A DNA stretch of 64,000 bases, taken from assembly GCF_002926065.1 (NCBI RefSeq), contig NZ_PREZ01000010.1, positions 1 to 64,000 on the forward strand, read 5' to 3'. This document shows, one piece after another, positions 46,380 through 56,169 of this stretch (its first letter is position 1; each line of letters begins with the position of its first letter). The position numbers and the translations under genes are program-made. The DNA comes from Jeotgalibacillus proteolyticus (GTDB taxonomy: Bacteria > Bacillota > Bacilli > Bacillales > Jeotgalibacillaceae). Below the pieces are notes generated by a model. It was not told where the DNA came from. It saw nothing but the letters and a program-made list of their open reading frames with translations, and ran no database searches.

Positions 46380-47125
46380 TGATCATTTGCAAGACTCCTC
46401 GCGAGCTCGAGATCATGCGCGAAGCAGGCAAGATTGTTGCGTTAACCCATCAGGAGTTGCAAAAGCATATTGCGCCTGGAATCACGACGAAGGAACTCGA
46501 TGCGATTGCTGATCGGTTTATCCGGCAGCATGACGCGGTTCCGTCCTTTAAAGGATACAATGGTTTTAGCGGCAGCATCTGTGCTTCGGTTAATGAAGAG
46601 CTTGTTCATGGGATTCCGGGTAACCGGAAGCTAAAAGATGGAGACATCATCTCTATCGATATCGGTGCGCATTACAAAGGCTACCATGGAGATTCAGCCT
46701 GGACTTATCCGGTCGGCAGTATTACTGCTGACACACAGAAGCTACTTACTGTCACGGAAGAATCACTTTTTCTTGGACTTAAGGAAGCTAAATCCGGGGT
46801 TCGTCTTTCGAACATTTCTCATGCCATACAAACCTATGTTGAAGATCATGCATTTTCAATTGTACGGGAGTATGTTGGGCACGGAGTTGGGCAAGACTTG
46901 CATGAGGCACCACAAATTCCTCATTATGGACCTCCCAACAAAGGACCGCGCCTGAAGCCCGGCATGGTACTAGCCATTGAACCGATGGTGAATGCAGGAA
47001 GTCGTTATGTTAAAACTCTTTCTGATAACTGGACAGTAGTGACCGTAGATGGTAAAATGTGTGCGCATTTTGAACACACGATTGCCATTACTGAGGACGG
47101 TTATGAAATCCTGACAAAAGCCTAA
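46379..47125 (+). CDS. map: methionine aminopeptidase type I
   Basis: 248 aa; removes N-terminal methionine. Metal ligands are seen in [19 protein letters not shown] (two aspartates), [10 protein letters not shown] (His), AIEPM (Glu) and the final FEHTIAI (Glu). The start overlaps the adk stop (TAATG). Confidence 0.98.
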
Positions 47126-47141
47126 GTGAAGGTGATCCTTA

Positions 47142-47435
47142 TTGTTTGATTCCGATTCGCCCCCCGGGATAGGGCAGATTGTGCATGTGAACAAGGGCCG
47201 TGATGCTTTGACATACGCGGTTGTCATTCATCGGTTGGATGAGAAGTTTGTTTTAATTGCGGATGGCGAACGCCGGAAGTTCGACCGCCCCAAGAAGAAA
47301 AACATTCAGCATTTGACTTCATGCGATTATGTATCCCCGGAGGTTCAAAATAGTATATCTGAAACTGGGCGTGTGACAAATGGAAAACTGCGTCATGCAG
47401 TACAATCATTTGTTCATGAGATCCTGAAAGCTTGA
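47142..47435 (+). CDS. KOW-domain RNA-binding protein (YbzG-like)
   Basis: 97 aa. An N-terminal KOW/L14e-like domain reads PPGIGQIVHVNKGRDALTYAVVI and is followed by a basic region (ERRKFDRPKKKNIQHL). It starts at TTG behind AAGGTGATCC, between map and infA, where Bacilli carry a small KOW gene. Probably ribosome- or RNA-associated; the exact role is unknown to me. Confidence 0.85.
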   Translation: MFDSDSPPGIGQIVHVNKGRDALTYAVVIHRLDEKFVLIADGERRKFDRPKKKNIQHLTSCDYVSPEVQNSISETGRVTNGKLRHAVQSFVHEILKA

Positions 47436-47456
47436 TAAAGAAGGGAGACTTGTTCG

Positions 47457-47675
47457 ATGGCGAAAGACGATGTTATTGAAATTGAAGGAACCGTAGTTGA
47501 GACTTTGCCTAACGCAATGTTTAAGGTAGAATTAGAGAATGGTCACAGTGTGCTTGCACACGTTTCCGGTAAAATTCGCATGCATTTTATTCGGATCTTA
47601 CCAGGCGACCGGGTAACAGTGGAGCTTTCTCCATATGACTTGACGCGTGGCCGTATCACTTACCGTTACAAATAA
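47457..47675 (+). CDS. infA: translation initiation factor IF-1
   Basis: 72-aa OB-fold factor that binds the 30S A site. [21 protein letters not shown] and [11 protein letters not shown] are the conserved ends. Preceded by AGAAGGGAG. Confidence 0.98.
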   Translation: MAKDDVIEIEGTVVETLPNAMFKVELENGHSVLAHVSGKIRMHFIRILPGDRVTVELSPYDLTRGRITYRYK

Positions 47676-47698
47676 TCTTTTGCACTCCGAACCACTAA

Positions 47699-47827
<129 letters not shown>

Positions 47828-47850
47828 TAAAGAAGGAGGTGCTCTATTAA

Positions 47851-48216
47851 ATGGCACGTATTGCTGGTGTAGACATTCCGCGTGACAAACGCGTTGTGAT
47901 CTCTCTAACGTATATCTTTGGTATTGGAAAATCAACAGCAGGTCAAATTCTTGCTGAAGCAGGCGTATCTGAAGACACTCGCGTTCGCGATTTGACTGAA
48001 GATGAGCTTAATAAAATCCGTGAAATCGTTGACCGTTTGAAAGTTGAAGGTGACCTTCGCCGTGAAGTATCCCTTAACATCAAACGTCTAATGGAAATCG
48101 GTTCGTACCGTGGCCTTCGTCACCGTCGTGGACTTCCTGTTCGCGGACAGCACACGAAGAACAATGCACGTACTCGTAAAGGTCCTCGTAAGACCGTAGC
48201 TAACAAGAAAAAATAA
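47851..48216 (+). CDS. rpsM: 30S ribosomal protein S13
   Basis: 121-aa head protein that contacts the P-site tRNA and the 50S subunit. [21 protein letters not shown] and the basic C-terminal [19 protein letters not shown] are typical. Confidence 0.98.
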   Translation: MARIAGVDIPRDKRVVISLTYIFGIGKSTAGQILAEAGVSEDTRVRDLTEDELNKIREIVDRLKVEGDLRREVSLNIKRLMEIGSYRGLRHRRGLPVRGQHTKNNARTRKGPRKTVANKKK

Positions 48217-48223
48217 TTAGTAA

Positions 48224-48631
<408 letters not shown>

Positions 48632-48695
48632 TTTTTCTGTATAAAATCTGGATCCTTGTCGATACTGGGATCATAGATTCCTTCGTACAGAAAAT
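48632..48695 (+). promoter_or_regulatory. structured element between rpsK and rpoA
   Basis: TTTTCTGTA (48633-48641) pairs perfectly with TACAGAAAA (48686-48694), enclosing a GGATCC/GGGATC inner helix. It lies in the 175-nt gap before rpoA. No T-tract follows; processing, pausing or translational control are all possible. Confidence 0.45.
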
Positions 48696-48806
48696 GAAAG
48701 ATCCGGTTGTAAAGCACAATGGGTATGATAGACATGGGGAATTTCGGAATGATTCATAGAATCAAAACATCCGGGATTTCGACGTTTTGAAGGAGGGTAA
48801 ATTTGA

Positions 48807-49751
48807 ATGATCGAAATTGAAAAGCCAAAAATTGAGACGGTTGAGATCAACGATGATGCCAAGTACGGAAAATTCGTTGTAGAGCCACTAGAGCGTGGAT
48901 ATGGTACAACATTGGGTAACTCCTTGCGTCGTATCCTGTTATCCTCACTTCCTGGTGCTGCAATCACTTCAATTCAAATTGACAGTGTTCTTCACGAATT
49001 TTCAACTATTGAAGGTGTCGTAGAGGACGTTACAACAATCATTTTGAATATCAAGAAGCTGGCATTAAAGATCTATTCAGATGAAGAAAAAACACTTGAA
49101 ATTGATGTGCAAGGCGATGGCGTGATCACAGCTGCTGACATTACCCATGACAGCGACGTTGAGATTTTAAACCCTGACCTGTACATTGCAACGATTGGCA
49201 AAAACGGACATCTTCGTATGCGTTTAAGCGCATCACGCGGCCGCGGCTACACGCCTGCTGATCAAAACAAGCGTGAGGATCTACCGATTGGTGTTATTCC
49301 AATTGACTCGATTTACACACCTGTTTCTCGTGTAAACTATCAGGTTGAAAATACTCGTGTTGGTCAAATGACGAATTTCGATAAGCTTTCTCTTGATGTC
49401 TGGACAGATGGAAGCATTGGTCCTAAGGAAGCAATTGCTTTAGGTGCTAAGATTCTGACAGAACACCTTAATATTTTTGTAGGTTTGACGAATGAAGCGC
49501 AGAATGCAGAAATCATGGTAGAGAAAGAGGAAGACCAGAAAGAAAAAGTTCTTGAGATGACGATCGAAGAGCTGGATTTATCTGTTCGTTCTTATAACTG
49601 CCTGAAGCGTGCAGGAATCAACACTGTTCAGGAGCTGGCTAACAAGTCAGAAGAGGACATGATGAAGGTGCGTAACCTCGGACGCAAATCACTTGAAGAA
49701 GTTAAGGCTAAATTAGATGATCTTGGATTGGGACTTCGCAGAGAAGACTGA
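48807..49751 (+). CDS. rpoA: DNA-directed RNA polymerase alpha subunit
   Basis: 314 aa. The N-terminal assembly domain ([23 protein letters not shown]) dimerises and binds RpoB/RpoC; an acidic linker around residues 228-245 follows. The C-terminal domain ([19 protein letters not shown], then [15 protein letters not shown]) binds UP elements and activators such as Spx. Confidence 0.98.
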   Translation: MIEIEKPKIETVEINDDAKYGKFVVEPLERGYGTTLGNSLRRILLSSLPGAAITSIQIDSVLHEFSTIEGVVEDVTTIILNIKKLALKIYSDEEKTLEIDVQGDGVITAADITHDSDVEILNPDLYIATIGKNGHLRMRLSASRGRGYTPADQNKREDLPIGVIPIDSIYTPVSRVNYQVENTRVGQMTNFDKLSLDVWTDGSIGPKEAIALGAKILTEHLNIFVGLTNEAQNAEIMVEKEEDQKEKVLEMTIEELDLSVRSYNCLKRAGINTVQELANKSEEDMMKVRNLGRKSLEEVKAKLDDLGLGLRRED

Positions 49752-49806
49752 TTCAGGTCGAACGAATAAAAGTTAGACACCATTTCAACAAAGGAGGGAA
49801 CCCTTC

Positions 49807-50187
49807 ATGGCATACAGAAAGTTAGGACGTACAAGCTCTCAGCGTAAAGCACTTCTACGTGACCTTACGACAGACTTGATCGTTAACGAACGCATTGAAA
49901 CAACTGAAACTCGTGCGAAAGAACTTCGCTCAGTAGCAGAAAAAATGATCACACTTGGAAAACGCGGTGACTTGCACGCACGTCGTCAAGCAGCTGCTTA
50001 CATCCGTCGTGATAAAGCCGTTACAACGAATGAAGAAGGCGCTGAGTCTTCAGTATACGCTCTTCAAAAGTTATTTGACGATGTAGCACCACGCTACGCA
50101 GAGCGTCAAGGCGGATATACTCGCATCATGAAAGTTGGTCCTCGTCGTGGAGACGGCGCACCAATGGTTATTATCGAATTAGTTTAA
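49807..50187 (+). CDS. rplQ: 50S ribosomal protein L17
   Basis: 126 aa, tunnel-exit protein. [23 protein letters not shown] and [25 protein letters not shown] are conserved. Slightly longer in the middle than the ~120-aa B. subtilis protein. Last gene of the ribosomal super-cluster. Confidence 0.97.
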   Translation: MAYRKLGRTSSQRKALLRDLTTDLIVNERIETTETRAKELRSVAEKMITLGKRGDLHARRQAAAYIRRDKAVTTNEEGAESSVYALQKLFDDVAPRYAERQGGYTRIMKVGPRRGDGAPMVIIELV

Positions 50188-50200
50188 TTCGTACACTTAC

Positions 50201-50247
50201 AGAGGGCGGAACAGTTAGAGCCTAACTGCTCTCGCCCTCTTTCTTTA
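50201..50247 (+). terminator. terminator after rplQ
   Basis: AGAGGGCG (50201-50208) pairs with CGCCCTCT (50233-50240), with an inner CAGTTAG/CTAACTG helix, followed by TTCTTT. It ends the alpha-operon transcript. Confidence 0.9.
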
Positions 50248-50290
50248 AAAGCTACCAGATTTAATACGACGACAAGCAAAAAGCAGAGTG

Positions 50291-50436
50291 TTACGATGGG
50301 CAGGCTTTAGGTTTTACCTAACCCTGTCGCGTCTAGCTCTTAGCACCTCATTCATCCATCGTCACAATGGATAGGAACGTATAGATTTGATAATCAAGCG
50401 AGCGCATTTCCTTGAATGAGGTGCGCGCTTTTTTTG
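50291..50436 (+). promoter_or_regulatory. candidate attenuator leader before ecfA1
   Basis: A multi-helix RNA is visible. CAGG-TTAGGT (50301-50312) folds on ACCTAA-CCTG. CGATGG (50294-50299) can pair with CCATCG (50356-50361), or ATCCAT (50354-50359) with ATGGAT (50367-50372); these exclude each other. GCACCTCATTC (50343-50353) is perfectly complementary to GAATGAGGTGC (50414-50424), which also overlaps the right arm of a terminator-like stem (GCGCA/TGCGC) followed by seven Ts. This looks like terminator/antiterminator switching ahead of the ECF transporter genes; no named riboswitch class is recognised. The rest of the gap (50437-50540) shows nothing clear. Confidence 0.55.
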
Positions 50437-50560
50437 TATAAAAAGGTTTTTGATCCAGATGAGTAGAGAATAGCAAGTATATAGAGAGAATCTAGCATCA
50501 GCTGCAATCCTTTTAAAAGCAAAGGTGCTGGCTGCCAGTTTAGTCAGGAGGTTTGAATAG

Positions 50561-51400
50561 ATGTCACGCGAAGTTATTTCACTGGACTCTATCACATTTC
50601 ACTACCCAGGTTCAGAGCAGCAGGTGCTAAAGAATGTTTCCTTTTCAGTGCGTGAAGGGGAATGGGTAGCCATTGTAGGTCATAACGGCTCCGGCAAATC
50701 AACACTTGCCAAATTAATGAATGGACTTTATTTTCCTAAAGCGGGAAGTATTCATATAGCGGGTAAAAAGCTTGAAAAAGACACAGTATGGGAGACAAGG
50801 AAGCATATCGGGATGGTCTTTCAAAATCCGGATAATCAATTTGTCGGAACAACCGTGCAAGATGATGTGGCTTTTGGCTTGGAGAACCATGGCGTCCCTC
50901 ATGAGGATATGGTCAGGCGTGTTCACAGCGCACTGAGACAGGTGAAAATGGATGACTTTCTAAATCAAGAGCCACACCATCTGTCAGGCGGCCAAAAGCA
51001 GCGGGTGGCGATGGCGAGTGTGCTGGCTCTCCAGCCCGATATCATTATTCTGGATGAAGCCACTTCCATGCTTGATCCAACAGGACGGCAGGAGGTGATC
51101 TCACTGGTTCGCGCTTTAAAGCAGGAGCAGGAGATGACCGTTCTTTCCATTACGCATGATTTAGAAGAGGCTGCAAAAGCGGATCGCCTGATTGTCATGA
51201 ACCAGGGAGAGGTTTACCGTACGGGTACACCCGAGGAAATTTTCGAGCTCGGTGATGAATTGGTCAGTTTAGGGCTGGATTTACCCTTTCCGATCAAAAT
51301 GGGAAACGCATTAAAAGCGCAGGGTGTTCCGGTGCAGGGACAGCATTTAACAGAAGAAGAGTTGGTGAATGAGCTATGGACATCTCACTTCAAGAAGTAG
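50561..51400 (+). CDS. ecfA1: ECF transporter ATPase EcfA1
   Basis: 279-aa ATP-binding subunit of the energy-coupling module shared by vitamin uptake systems. Walker A GHNGSGKS at residue 40, signature LSGGQKQR at 141, Walker [10 protein letters not shown]. It overlaps ecfA2 by 25 nt. With EcfA2 and EcfT it serves several S components encoded elsewhere. Confidence 0.96.
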   Translation: MSREVISLDSITFHYPGSEQQVLKNVSFSVREGEWVAIVGHNGSGKSTLAKLMNGLYFPKAGSIHIAGKKLEKDTVWETRKHIGMVFQNPDNQFVGTTVQDDVAFGLENHGVPHEDMVRRVHSALRQVKMDDFLNQEPHHLSGGQKQRVAMASVLALQPDIIILDEATSMLDPTGRQEVISLVRALKQEQEMTVLSITHDLEEAAKADRLIVMNQGEVYRTGTPEEIFELGDELVSLGLDLPFPIKMGNALKAQGVPVQGQHLTEEELVNELWTSHFKK

Positions 51401-52242
51401 AATATCGTTATGCGGCGGGGTCGCCATTTGAAAAAAAAGCAGTTGAGAACGTCTCATTCACGGTTTCAAGCGGTGAGTGTGTTGCCGTTATTGGTCATAC
51501 AGGGTCAGGTAAATCAACGATTCTGCTGCATCTTAATGCGCTGTTAAAACCGACTTCAGGCTCAGTAGTCATCGGAGACAGAACGGTAAAGGCTGGACGC
51601 AAGGAAAAGGACTTAAAGCCGATACGTCAAAAGGTTGGCATCGTCTTTCAATTTCCTGAGCAGCAGCTCTTTGAAGAAACTGTTCTGAAGGATATTTGTT
51701 ATGGTCCAATGAACTTTGGCGTGAGTGAGGAAGAAGCAAAATGCCGTGCAGTCTATTGGATCAAGCAGGTTGGTTTGTCAGAGGAGATTCTGCAGGAATC
51801 CCCGTTTGATTTATCAGGCGGACAAATGAGGCGGGTAGCCATTGCAGGTGTTCTTGCGATGGAGCCTGAGGTGCTTGTACTCGATGAGCCGACTGCGGGA
51901 CTCGATCCCCGAGGACGCAAGGAAATGATGAACATGTTTTTCCGTCTTCATAAAGAAAGAAAGATGACCATGATCCTTGTTACCCACAGCATGGAGGACG
52001 CAGCGGATTACGCTGATAAGGTTGTCGTGCTTCATAAAGGCAAAAAGGTCCATGAGGGCACTCCGCGAGAGCTCTTCAGTGACGCTGAGCGCCTTTCTGA
52101 GTGGGGTCTTGGGGTTCCGGAGGTTGTAAGGTTCCAACGGATGCTTGAGGCCAAAGCAGGGCGCAAATTGCCAGGAATCTGTTTATCGATTGAGGAGCTG
52201 GCAGCCTCCTTTAGCGAGCTGTCAGGAGGTAAGGCAACATGA
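51376..52242 (+). CDS. ecfA2: ECF transporter ATPase EcfA2
   Basis: 288 aa second ATPase of the module. Walker A GHTGSGKS at residue 40, Q-loop [11 protein letters not shown], signature LSGGQMRR at 146, Walker [13 protein letters not shown]. Starts within ecfA1 and overlaps ecfT by 4 nt. Confidence 0.96.
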   Translation: MDISLQEVEYRYAAGSPFEKKAVENVSFTVSSGECVAVIGHTGSGKSTILLHLNALLKPTSGSVVIGDRTVKAGRKEKDLKPIRQKVGIVFQFPEQQLFEETVLKDICYGPMNFGVSEEEAKCRAVYWIKQVGLSEEILQESPFDLSGGQMRRVAIAGVLAMEPEVLVLDEPTAGLDPRGRKEMMNMFFRLHKERKMTMILVTHSMEDAADYADKVVVLHKGKKVHEGTPRELFSDAERLSEWGLGVPEVVRFQRMLEAKAGRKLPGICLSIEELAASFSELSGGKAT

Positions 52243-53042
52243 TGGAAAAAATGATCTTTGGACGCTACATTCCTGCTGATTCCATTGTCCATCGCATGGA
52301 CCCCAGAGCGAAGCTGATTTTTGTTTTTGCCTTTATTGCGATTATATTTTTAGCAGATAACGCCTGGGCGTATGGAATAGCGGCTATTTACACACTGGCA
52401 TCCATCTGGATGTCAGGCATTACGGTTCGCTTTTTAATCAGCGGCCTAAAGCCTGTTATGATTCTGATTGCCTTCACCTTCATTCTTCAAATCTTTTTTG
52501 CGAGGGAAGGAAGAGTCGTGCTGGATCTTGGCTTCCTGACGATTTACGAAGAAGGGATAAGGCAGGCGTTTATGATTTCAACACGCTTTTTACTATTAGT
52601 CTTTATGACTTCTCTCTTAACGCTGACAACCACGCCTATTTCCATTACAGATGGTCTTGAGAGTCTGCTGAATCCTTTAAAGAAAATTAAATTCCCGGCC
52701 CATGAGCTTGCCTTGATGATGTCCATTGCACTGCGGTTTATCCCAACGCTGATGGACGAAACAGACAAGATTATGAAGGCGCAGATGGCCAGAGGGTCAG
52801 ATATGTCGAGCGGTCCGTTAAAAGACAGAATTAAAGCCGTTGTACCGTTAATGATTCCATTATTTGTGAATGCCTTTAAACGGGCTGAGGATCTGGCAAC
52901 AGCGATGGAGGTAAGAGGCTATCGCGGCGGCGAAGGCAGAACGAAGTACCGGTTATTAAACTGGCATATCCGTGATACGATGGCTCTTTTCACACTGATT
53001 ATCTTGGCTGGAATTTTAAGCTGGATGAGGTTTTGGCTGTAA
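52239..53042 (+). CDS. ecfT: ECF transporter transmembrane subunit EcfT
   Basis: 267-aa membrane scaffold with about five to six hydrophobic segments. The two Ala-Arg-Gly-type coupling motifs are present (KAQMARGSD around 178 and MEVRGYRGGEGRT around 222), which dock on the ATPases. The ATG at 52239 has AGGAGG 9 nt upstream. Confidence 0.95.
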   Translation: MMEKMIFGRYIPADSIVHRMDPRAKLIFVFAFIAIIFLADNAWAYGIAAIYTLASIWMSGITVRFLISGLKPVMILIAFTFILQIFFAREGRVVLDLGFLTIYEEGIRQAFMISTRFLLLVFMTSLLTLTTTPISITDGLESLLNPLKKIKFPAHELALMMSIALRFIPTLMDETDKIMKAQMARGSDMSSGPLKDRIKAVVPLMIPLFVNAFKRAEDLATAMEVRGYRGGEGRTKYRLLNWHIRDTMALFTLIILAGILSWMRFWL

Positions 53043-53054
53043 GGAGGATTTTGA

Positions 53055-53834
53055 ATGCCCAGATTTAAATGCATCATTTCATACGACGGGGCCGGCTTTT
53101 TCGGTTATCAGGTCCAGGCGCGGGGGAGAACCGTCCAGGGAGAGCTCGAGCGTGTCTTAACAGAGATCCATAAAGGCAAAAGGACACGGGTGACAGCAAG
53201 CGGCCGTACAGACGCCCGTGTGCATGCTGTAGGGCAGGTTATTCATTTTGACACTGATTACAGCATCCCGGCCGAAAGATGGCCTGTCGTGTTAAATCAG
53301 AAGCTTCCGGACGATATTGTGGTTATGAATGTGGAGGAAGCAGACCCTGACTTCCATGCACGGTTCCAGACAAGCGGGAAAGAATACCGCTATGTTATTG
53401 ACAGAGGCGAATTTCCCACCCCGTTTCGCCGCCACTACGCCGTTCACCATCCTGTGACGATTGATCTTGCACTGATGCGGGAAGCTGCCCGGCATTTTGT
53501 AGGCGAGCATGACTTTACAAGCTTTTCTGTCGCAAAATCAGCGGTAGTCGATCGCGTAAGGACCATTGAGTATTTTGATATTATCGAACAGGGCTCTGAA
53601 TGGATCTTTATCGTAAAGGGCAATGGCTTCTTATATAATATGGTCCGGATTATGGTCGGAACACTTTTAGAGGTAGGCAGCGGCAAATACACCCCTGCTG
53701 ACATCCCTGAAATGTTAAAGGCGAAAAACCGGAGTGCAGCCGGAAAAACAGCTCCTCCTCACGGCCTTTATTTATGGAAGGTAGAATACGGTGAGCGGGG
53801 CAAAGGAAAGGTTTCTGAAGAAATCGTTGAGTGA
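53055..53834 (+). CDS. truA: tRNA pseudouridine(38-40) synthase TruA
   Basis: 259 aa. Catalytic aspartate D53 lies in SGRTDARVHAVGQ. YRYVIDRG and FLYNMVRIMVGTLLEVG are other family motifs. It modifies the anticodon arm of many tRNAs. Placed between ecfT and the rplM promoter, as in B. subtilis. Confidence 0.97.
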   Translation: MPRFKCIISYDGAGFFGYQVQARGRTVQGELERVLTEIHKGKRTRVTASGRTDARVHAVGQVIHFDTDYSIPAERWPVVLNQKLPDDIVVMNVEEADPDFHARFQTSGKEYRYVIDRGEFPTPFRRHYAVHHPVTIDLALMREAARHFVGEHDFTSFSVAKSAVVDRVRTIEYFDIIEQGSEWIFIVKGNGFLYNMVRIMVGTLLEVGSGKYTPADIPEMLKAKNRSAAGKTAPPHGLYLWKVEYGERGKGKVSEEIVE

Positions 53835-53877
53835 AAAAGTTTTTTATTAAAACAACTCGACCTGGTGTAACATCCCC

Positions 53878-53906
53878 TTGACATACGGGCTGAAACGTTA
53901 TATTAT
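53878..53906 (+). promoter_or_regulatory. sigma-A promoter of rplM-rpsI
   Basis: Perfect TTGACA (53878-53883) and TATTAT (53901-53906) with a 17-bp spacer, directly before the L13 leader. Confidence 0.88.
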
Positions 53907-53914
53907 AGCCTATG

Positions 53915-53975
53915 GTATGTATTTCACCCCATTGATGAGACCCGGACCTCATCAAGTGATGTGTTCAAATACGGC
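53915..53975 (+). promoter_or_regulatory. L13-type ribosomal leader RNA
   Basis: Outer helix GTATTT (53919-53924) with AAATAC (53967-53972) encloses hairpin TTGATGAG (53932-53939) with CTCATCAA (53948-53955). Position and shape agree with the Firmicute L13 leader, thought to give autogenous control of rplM-rpsI. Confidence 0.8.
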
Positions 53976-54021
53976 TCAAAAGAATAGATGAAACATTTTA
54001 AACTTATTAGGAGGTAAACTC

Positions 54022-54459
54022 ATGCGTACAACATTTATGGCTAAAGGTCACGAAGTAGAACGCAAGTGGCTCGTAGTAGATGCTGAGGGTAAAACTCTTG
54101 GACGTCTTGCTAGTGAAGTTGCTGCAATCTTGCGTGGTAAAAATAAACCGACATTCACTCCACACGTTGATACAGGTGATCACGTGATCATCATCAATGC
54201 TGAAAAAATTCACCTTACAGGTAAAAAGCTTACTGACAAGATCTACTACCGTCACAGCTTGCACCCAGGTGGTTTGAAGCAGCGTACTGCATTAGAAATG
54301 CGTACAAACTACCCTACGAAAATGCTTGAACTAGCAATTAAAGGGATGCTTCCAAAGAACTCTCTTGGACGTCAAATCTTCAAGAAGCTTCACGTATATG
54401 CTGGAGCAGAGCACCCACACGCAGCACAAAAACCAGAAGCGTACGAGCTACGCGGTTAA
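54022..54459 (+). CDS. rplM: 50S ribosomal protein L13
   Basis: 145 aa; early 50S assembly protein. [22 protein letters not shown] and the [22 protein letters not shown] segment are typical. ATG behind TAGGAGGT. Confidence 0.98.
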   Translation: MRTTFMAKGHEVERKWLVVDAEGKTLGRLASEVAAILRGKNKPTFTPHVDTGDHVIIINAEKIHLTGKKLTDKIYYRHSLHPGGLKQRTALEMRTNYPTKMLELAIKGMLPKNSLGRQIFKKLHVYAGAEHPHAAQKPEAYELRG

Positions 54460-54485
54460 TTTAACCTAAAGAGGAGGGAATTATC

Positions 54486-54878
54486 TTGGCACAAGTTCAA
54501 TATATCGGAACAGGTCGTCGTAAAAGTTCTGTAGCACGTGTACGTCTAGTACCAGGTGACGGACAAATCGTGATCAACGGACGCGAAGTAGAAAACTACA
54601 TTCCATTCGCAGCATTGCGCGAAGTAATCAAACAACCACTAAACATTACTGAAACTCTTGGTAACTACAATATTTTCGTAAATGTTAACGGTGGTGGCTA
54701 CACTGGACAAGCTGGAGCAATCCGTCATGGAATTTCACGTGCATTGCTTCACGTTGACCCAGAATACCGTGGCGCACTTAAGAGCGCGGGTCTACTAACT
54801 CGTGACTCTCGCATGAAAGAGCGTAAGAAGCCAGGTCTTAAAGGCGCTCGTCGTGCACCTCAGTTCTCAAAACGTTAA
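54486..54878 (+). CDS. rpsI: 30S ribosomal protein S9
   Basis: 130 aa; its C-terminal [17 protein letters not shown] tail reaches the P-site anticodon. [13 protein letters not shown] marks the N-terminus. TTG start with AGAGGAGGG upstream. Partner of rplM. Confidence 0.98.
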   Translation: MAQVQYIGTGRRKSSVARVRLVPGDGQIVINGREVENYIPFAALREVIKQPLNITETLGNYNIFVNVNGGGYTGQAGAIRHGISRALLHVDPEYRGALKSAGLLTRDSRMKERKKPGLKGARRAPQFSKR

Positions 54879-54892
54879 TCTTTGCTTTTACA

Positions 54893-54923
54893 AAACTCTC
54901 AGCCTTTATGCTGGGAGTTTTTT
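54893..54923 (+). terminator. terminator after rpsI
   Basis: AACTCTCAGC pairs with GCTGGGAGTT (one T-G pair) around CTTTAT, followed by a T-tract. Ends the rplM-rpsI unit and the conserved ribosomal region. Confidence 0.92.
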
Positions 54924-55030
54924 TGTGTTTTAACAATCAAAAACAGGTAATGGGTTGAAAGCAATGAAGGCTACGGTAAAAACGAATTATCATTATACTA
55001 TACATATTAAGTGTCCAAAGGGAGGATGAG

Positions 55031-55744
55031 ATGAGCAAAAATACGAGAGACATCTATAACATACTAGCTTCTACGTACCAAAACGATATTGATGAGGGGA
55101 GTCCTTATAACGCTTATTATGAACGCCCCGCTATGATGGCTTCTTTGCCTTCTCCATTAAAAGGAAAAAAGGTGCTGGATGCCGGCTGCTCGGCTGGATG
55201 GTATTCAGCCCAGTTGTGGCAGCAGGGAGCGATTGTTACGGGAGTGGATGTGAGTCCTGAAATGGTAAATGCAGCGAATCAGCGTTTAGGCGGACAGGCA
55301 TCATTTTATTGTCTCGATCTTCAGGAACCGCTCCCGTTTGAGGCAGATTCATTTGATGTGATTGTCAGCTCACTTACGCTTCATTATTTAAAGGATTGGA
55401 CTGCTGTCTTTCAGGAATTTAACCGCATTCTAAAAGTTGGGGGAACCCTCTTATTTTCAGTTCATCATCCATTTATGGATTGGACAAGATATGAATGTAA
55501 AGATTATTTTAAAACTCAATTGTTAACAGAAACCTGGAATAAACCAACTGTTACGATTGACGTCAGCTTTTATCGAAGACCTCTGCAGCAGATCGTGAAC
55601 GATACCACCCGATTTTTTCATCTTGATCAATTGATTGAGCCTCAGCCAATAGAAAAAATGAGAACGGTAAATGAAAAATCTTATAACTATCTCATGACAA
55701 ACCCTCATTTTCTTATCGTAAGAGCTGTGTCAAAAAAGAAATGA
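55031..55744 (+). CDS. class I SAM-dependent methyltransferase, substrate unknown
   Basis: 237 aa. The SAM-binding motif reads VLDAGCSAGWYSAQL (around residue 46), then VTGVDVSPEMV and SSLTLHYLKDW (post-motif segments of UbiE/methyltransferase-11 type). The C-terminal half (SVHHPFMDWTRYE) resembles small-molecule methyltransferases. A GGGAGGATGAG site precedes the ATG. It is monocistronic and accessory to the neighbouring core genes; the substrate cannot be assigned. Confidence 0.85.
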   Translation: MSKNTRDIYNILASTYQNDIDEGSPYNAYYERPAMMASLPSPLKGKKVLDAGCSAGWYSAQLWQQGAIVTGVDVSPEMVNAANQRLGGQASFYCLDLQEPLPFEADSFDVIVSSLTLHYLKDWTAVFQEFNRILKVGGTLLFSVHHPFMDWTRYECKDYFKTQLLTETWNKPTVTIDVSFYRRPLQQIVNDTTRFFHLDQLIEPQPIEKMRTVNEKSYNYLMTNPHFLIVRAVSKKK

Positions 55745-55830
55745 GGATCTCGTAATGGAGATTGACTCTTAGCGTTCTTGCATATCCTCTTGACTAGATA
55801 AAAGCATATGGACAATTTATAAATTTAGTA

Positions 55831-55960
55831 ACGTGAGGTGAACGGAGTGGAAGGGGGCGACTCCTGCGGGATGAAGCGGGAGCTTGAGATCCACTTGCGT
55901 AGCAAGTTAGCTCAAGCCCCGTCCCGCGGAAAGCGTCCCCCTGAAGCGCAGTGAACCGGG
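55831..55960. repeat. GC-rich intergenic repeat, long-hairpin copy
   Basis: GC-rich island in AT-rich surroundings, beginning ACGTGAGGTGAACGGAGTGG. Arms pair as GGGGGCG with CGTCCCCC and GCGGGA with TCCCGC, with an inner GCTTGAG/CTCAAGC plus TTGC/GCAA hairpin. A second, truncated copy lies at 58039-58138. The same type of element is scattered between genes of many Bacillaceae; its function is not established. Confidence 0.8.
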
Positions 55961-56020
55961 TAAAGAGGGTGAAATACACACTTTTCTTAACCTCTTCACT
56001 AGTTAGAAAACAGCTGGCTA

Positions 56021-56035
56021 TGATACTCATTATCA
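56021..56035 (+). promoter_or_regulatory. Fur box upstream of pfeT
   Basis: TGATACTCATTATCA differs at one position from the 7-1-7 Fur consensus TGATAATNATTATCA. Its centre is about 69 bp before the predicted transcription start, a position suited to activation rather than blocking. Fur activation of pfeT is known in B. subtilis. Confidence 0.75.
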
Positions 56036-56061
56036 ATTAGAGTAGTAAATCCTCAGTAAAA

Positions 56062-56090
56062 TTGACAAATATTTTGTTTAGGAATACAAT
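56062..56090 (+). promoter_or_regulatory. sigma-A promoter of pfeT
   Basis: Perfect TTGACA (56062-56067) and TACAAT (56085-56090) with a 17-bp spacer. The predicted start falls inside the PerR box. Confidence 0.85.
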
Positions 56091-56093
56091 AAA

Positions 56094-56108
56094 TTATAAT
56101 AATTCTAA
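56094..56108 (+). promoter_or_regulatory. PerR box at the pfeT transcription start
   Basis: TTATAATAATTCTAA differs at one position from the PerR consensus TTATAATNATTATAA. It overlaps the expected +1, where bound PerR would repress; oxidation of PerR by peroxide would then induce the gene. Confidence 0.8.
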
Positions 56109-56169
56109 TTAATGGATTTGATAATTTAGTTTCATTCTAAATAAAATAAAGTTAGTAGGTGAATTGAGA

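Noticed and set aside
56094-56108. Zur box instead of a PerR box before the metal ATPase
   Set aside because: The core lacks the central CG steps of the Bacillus Zur consensus and fits the PerR consensus with one mismatch.
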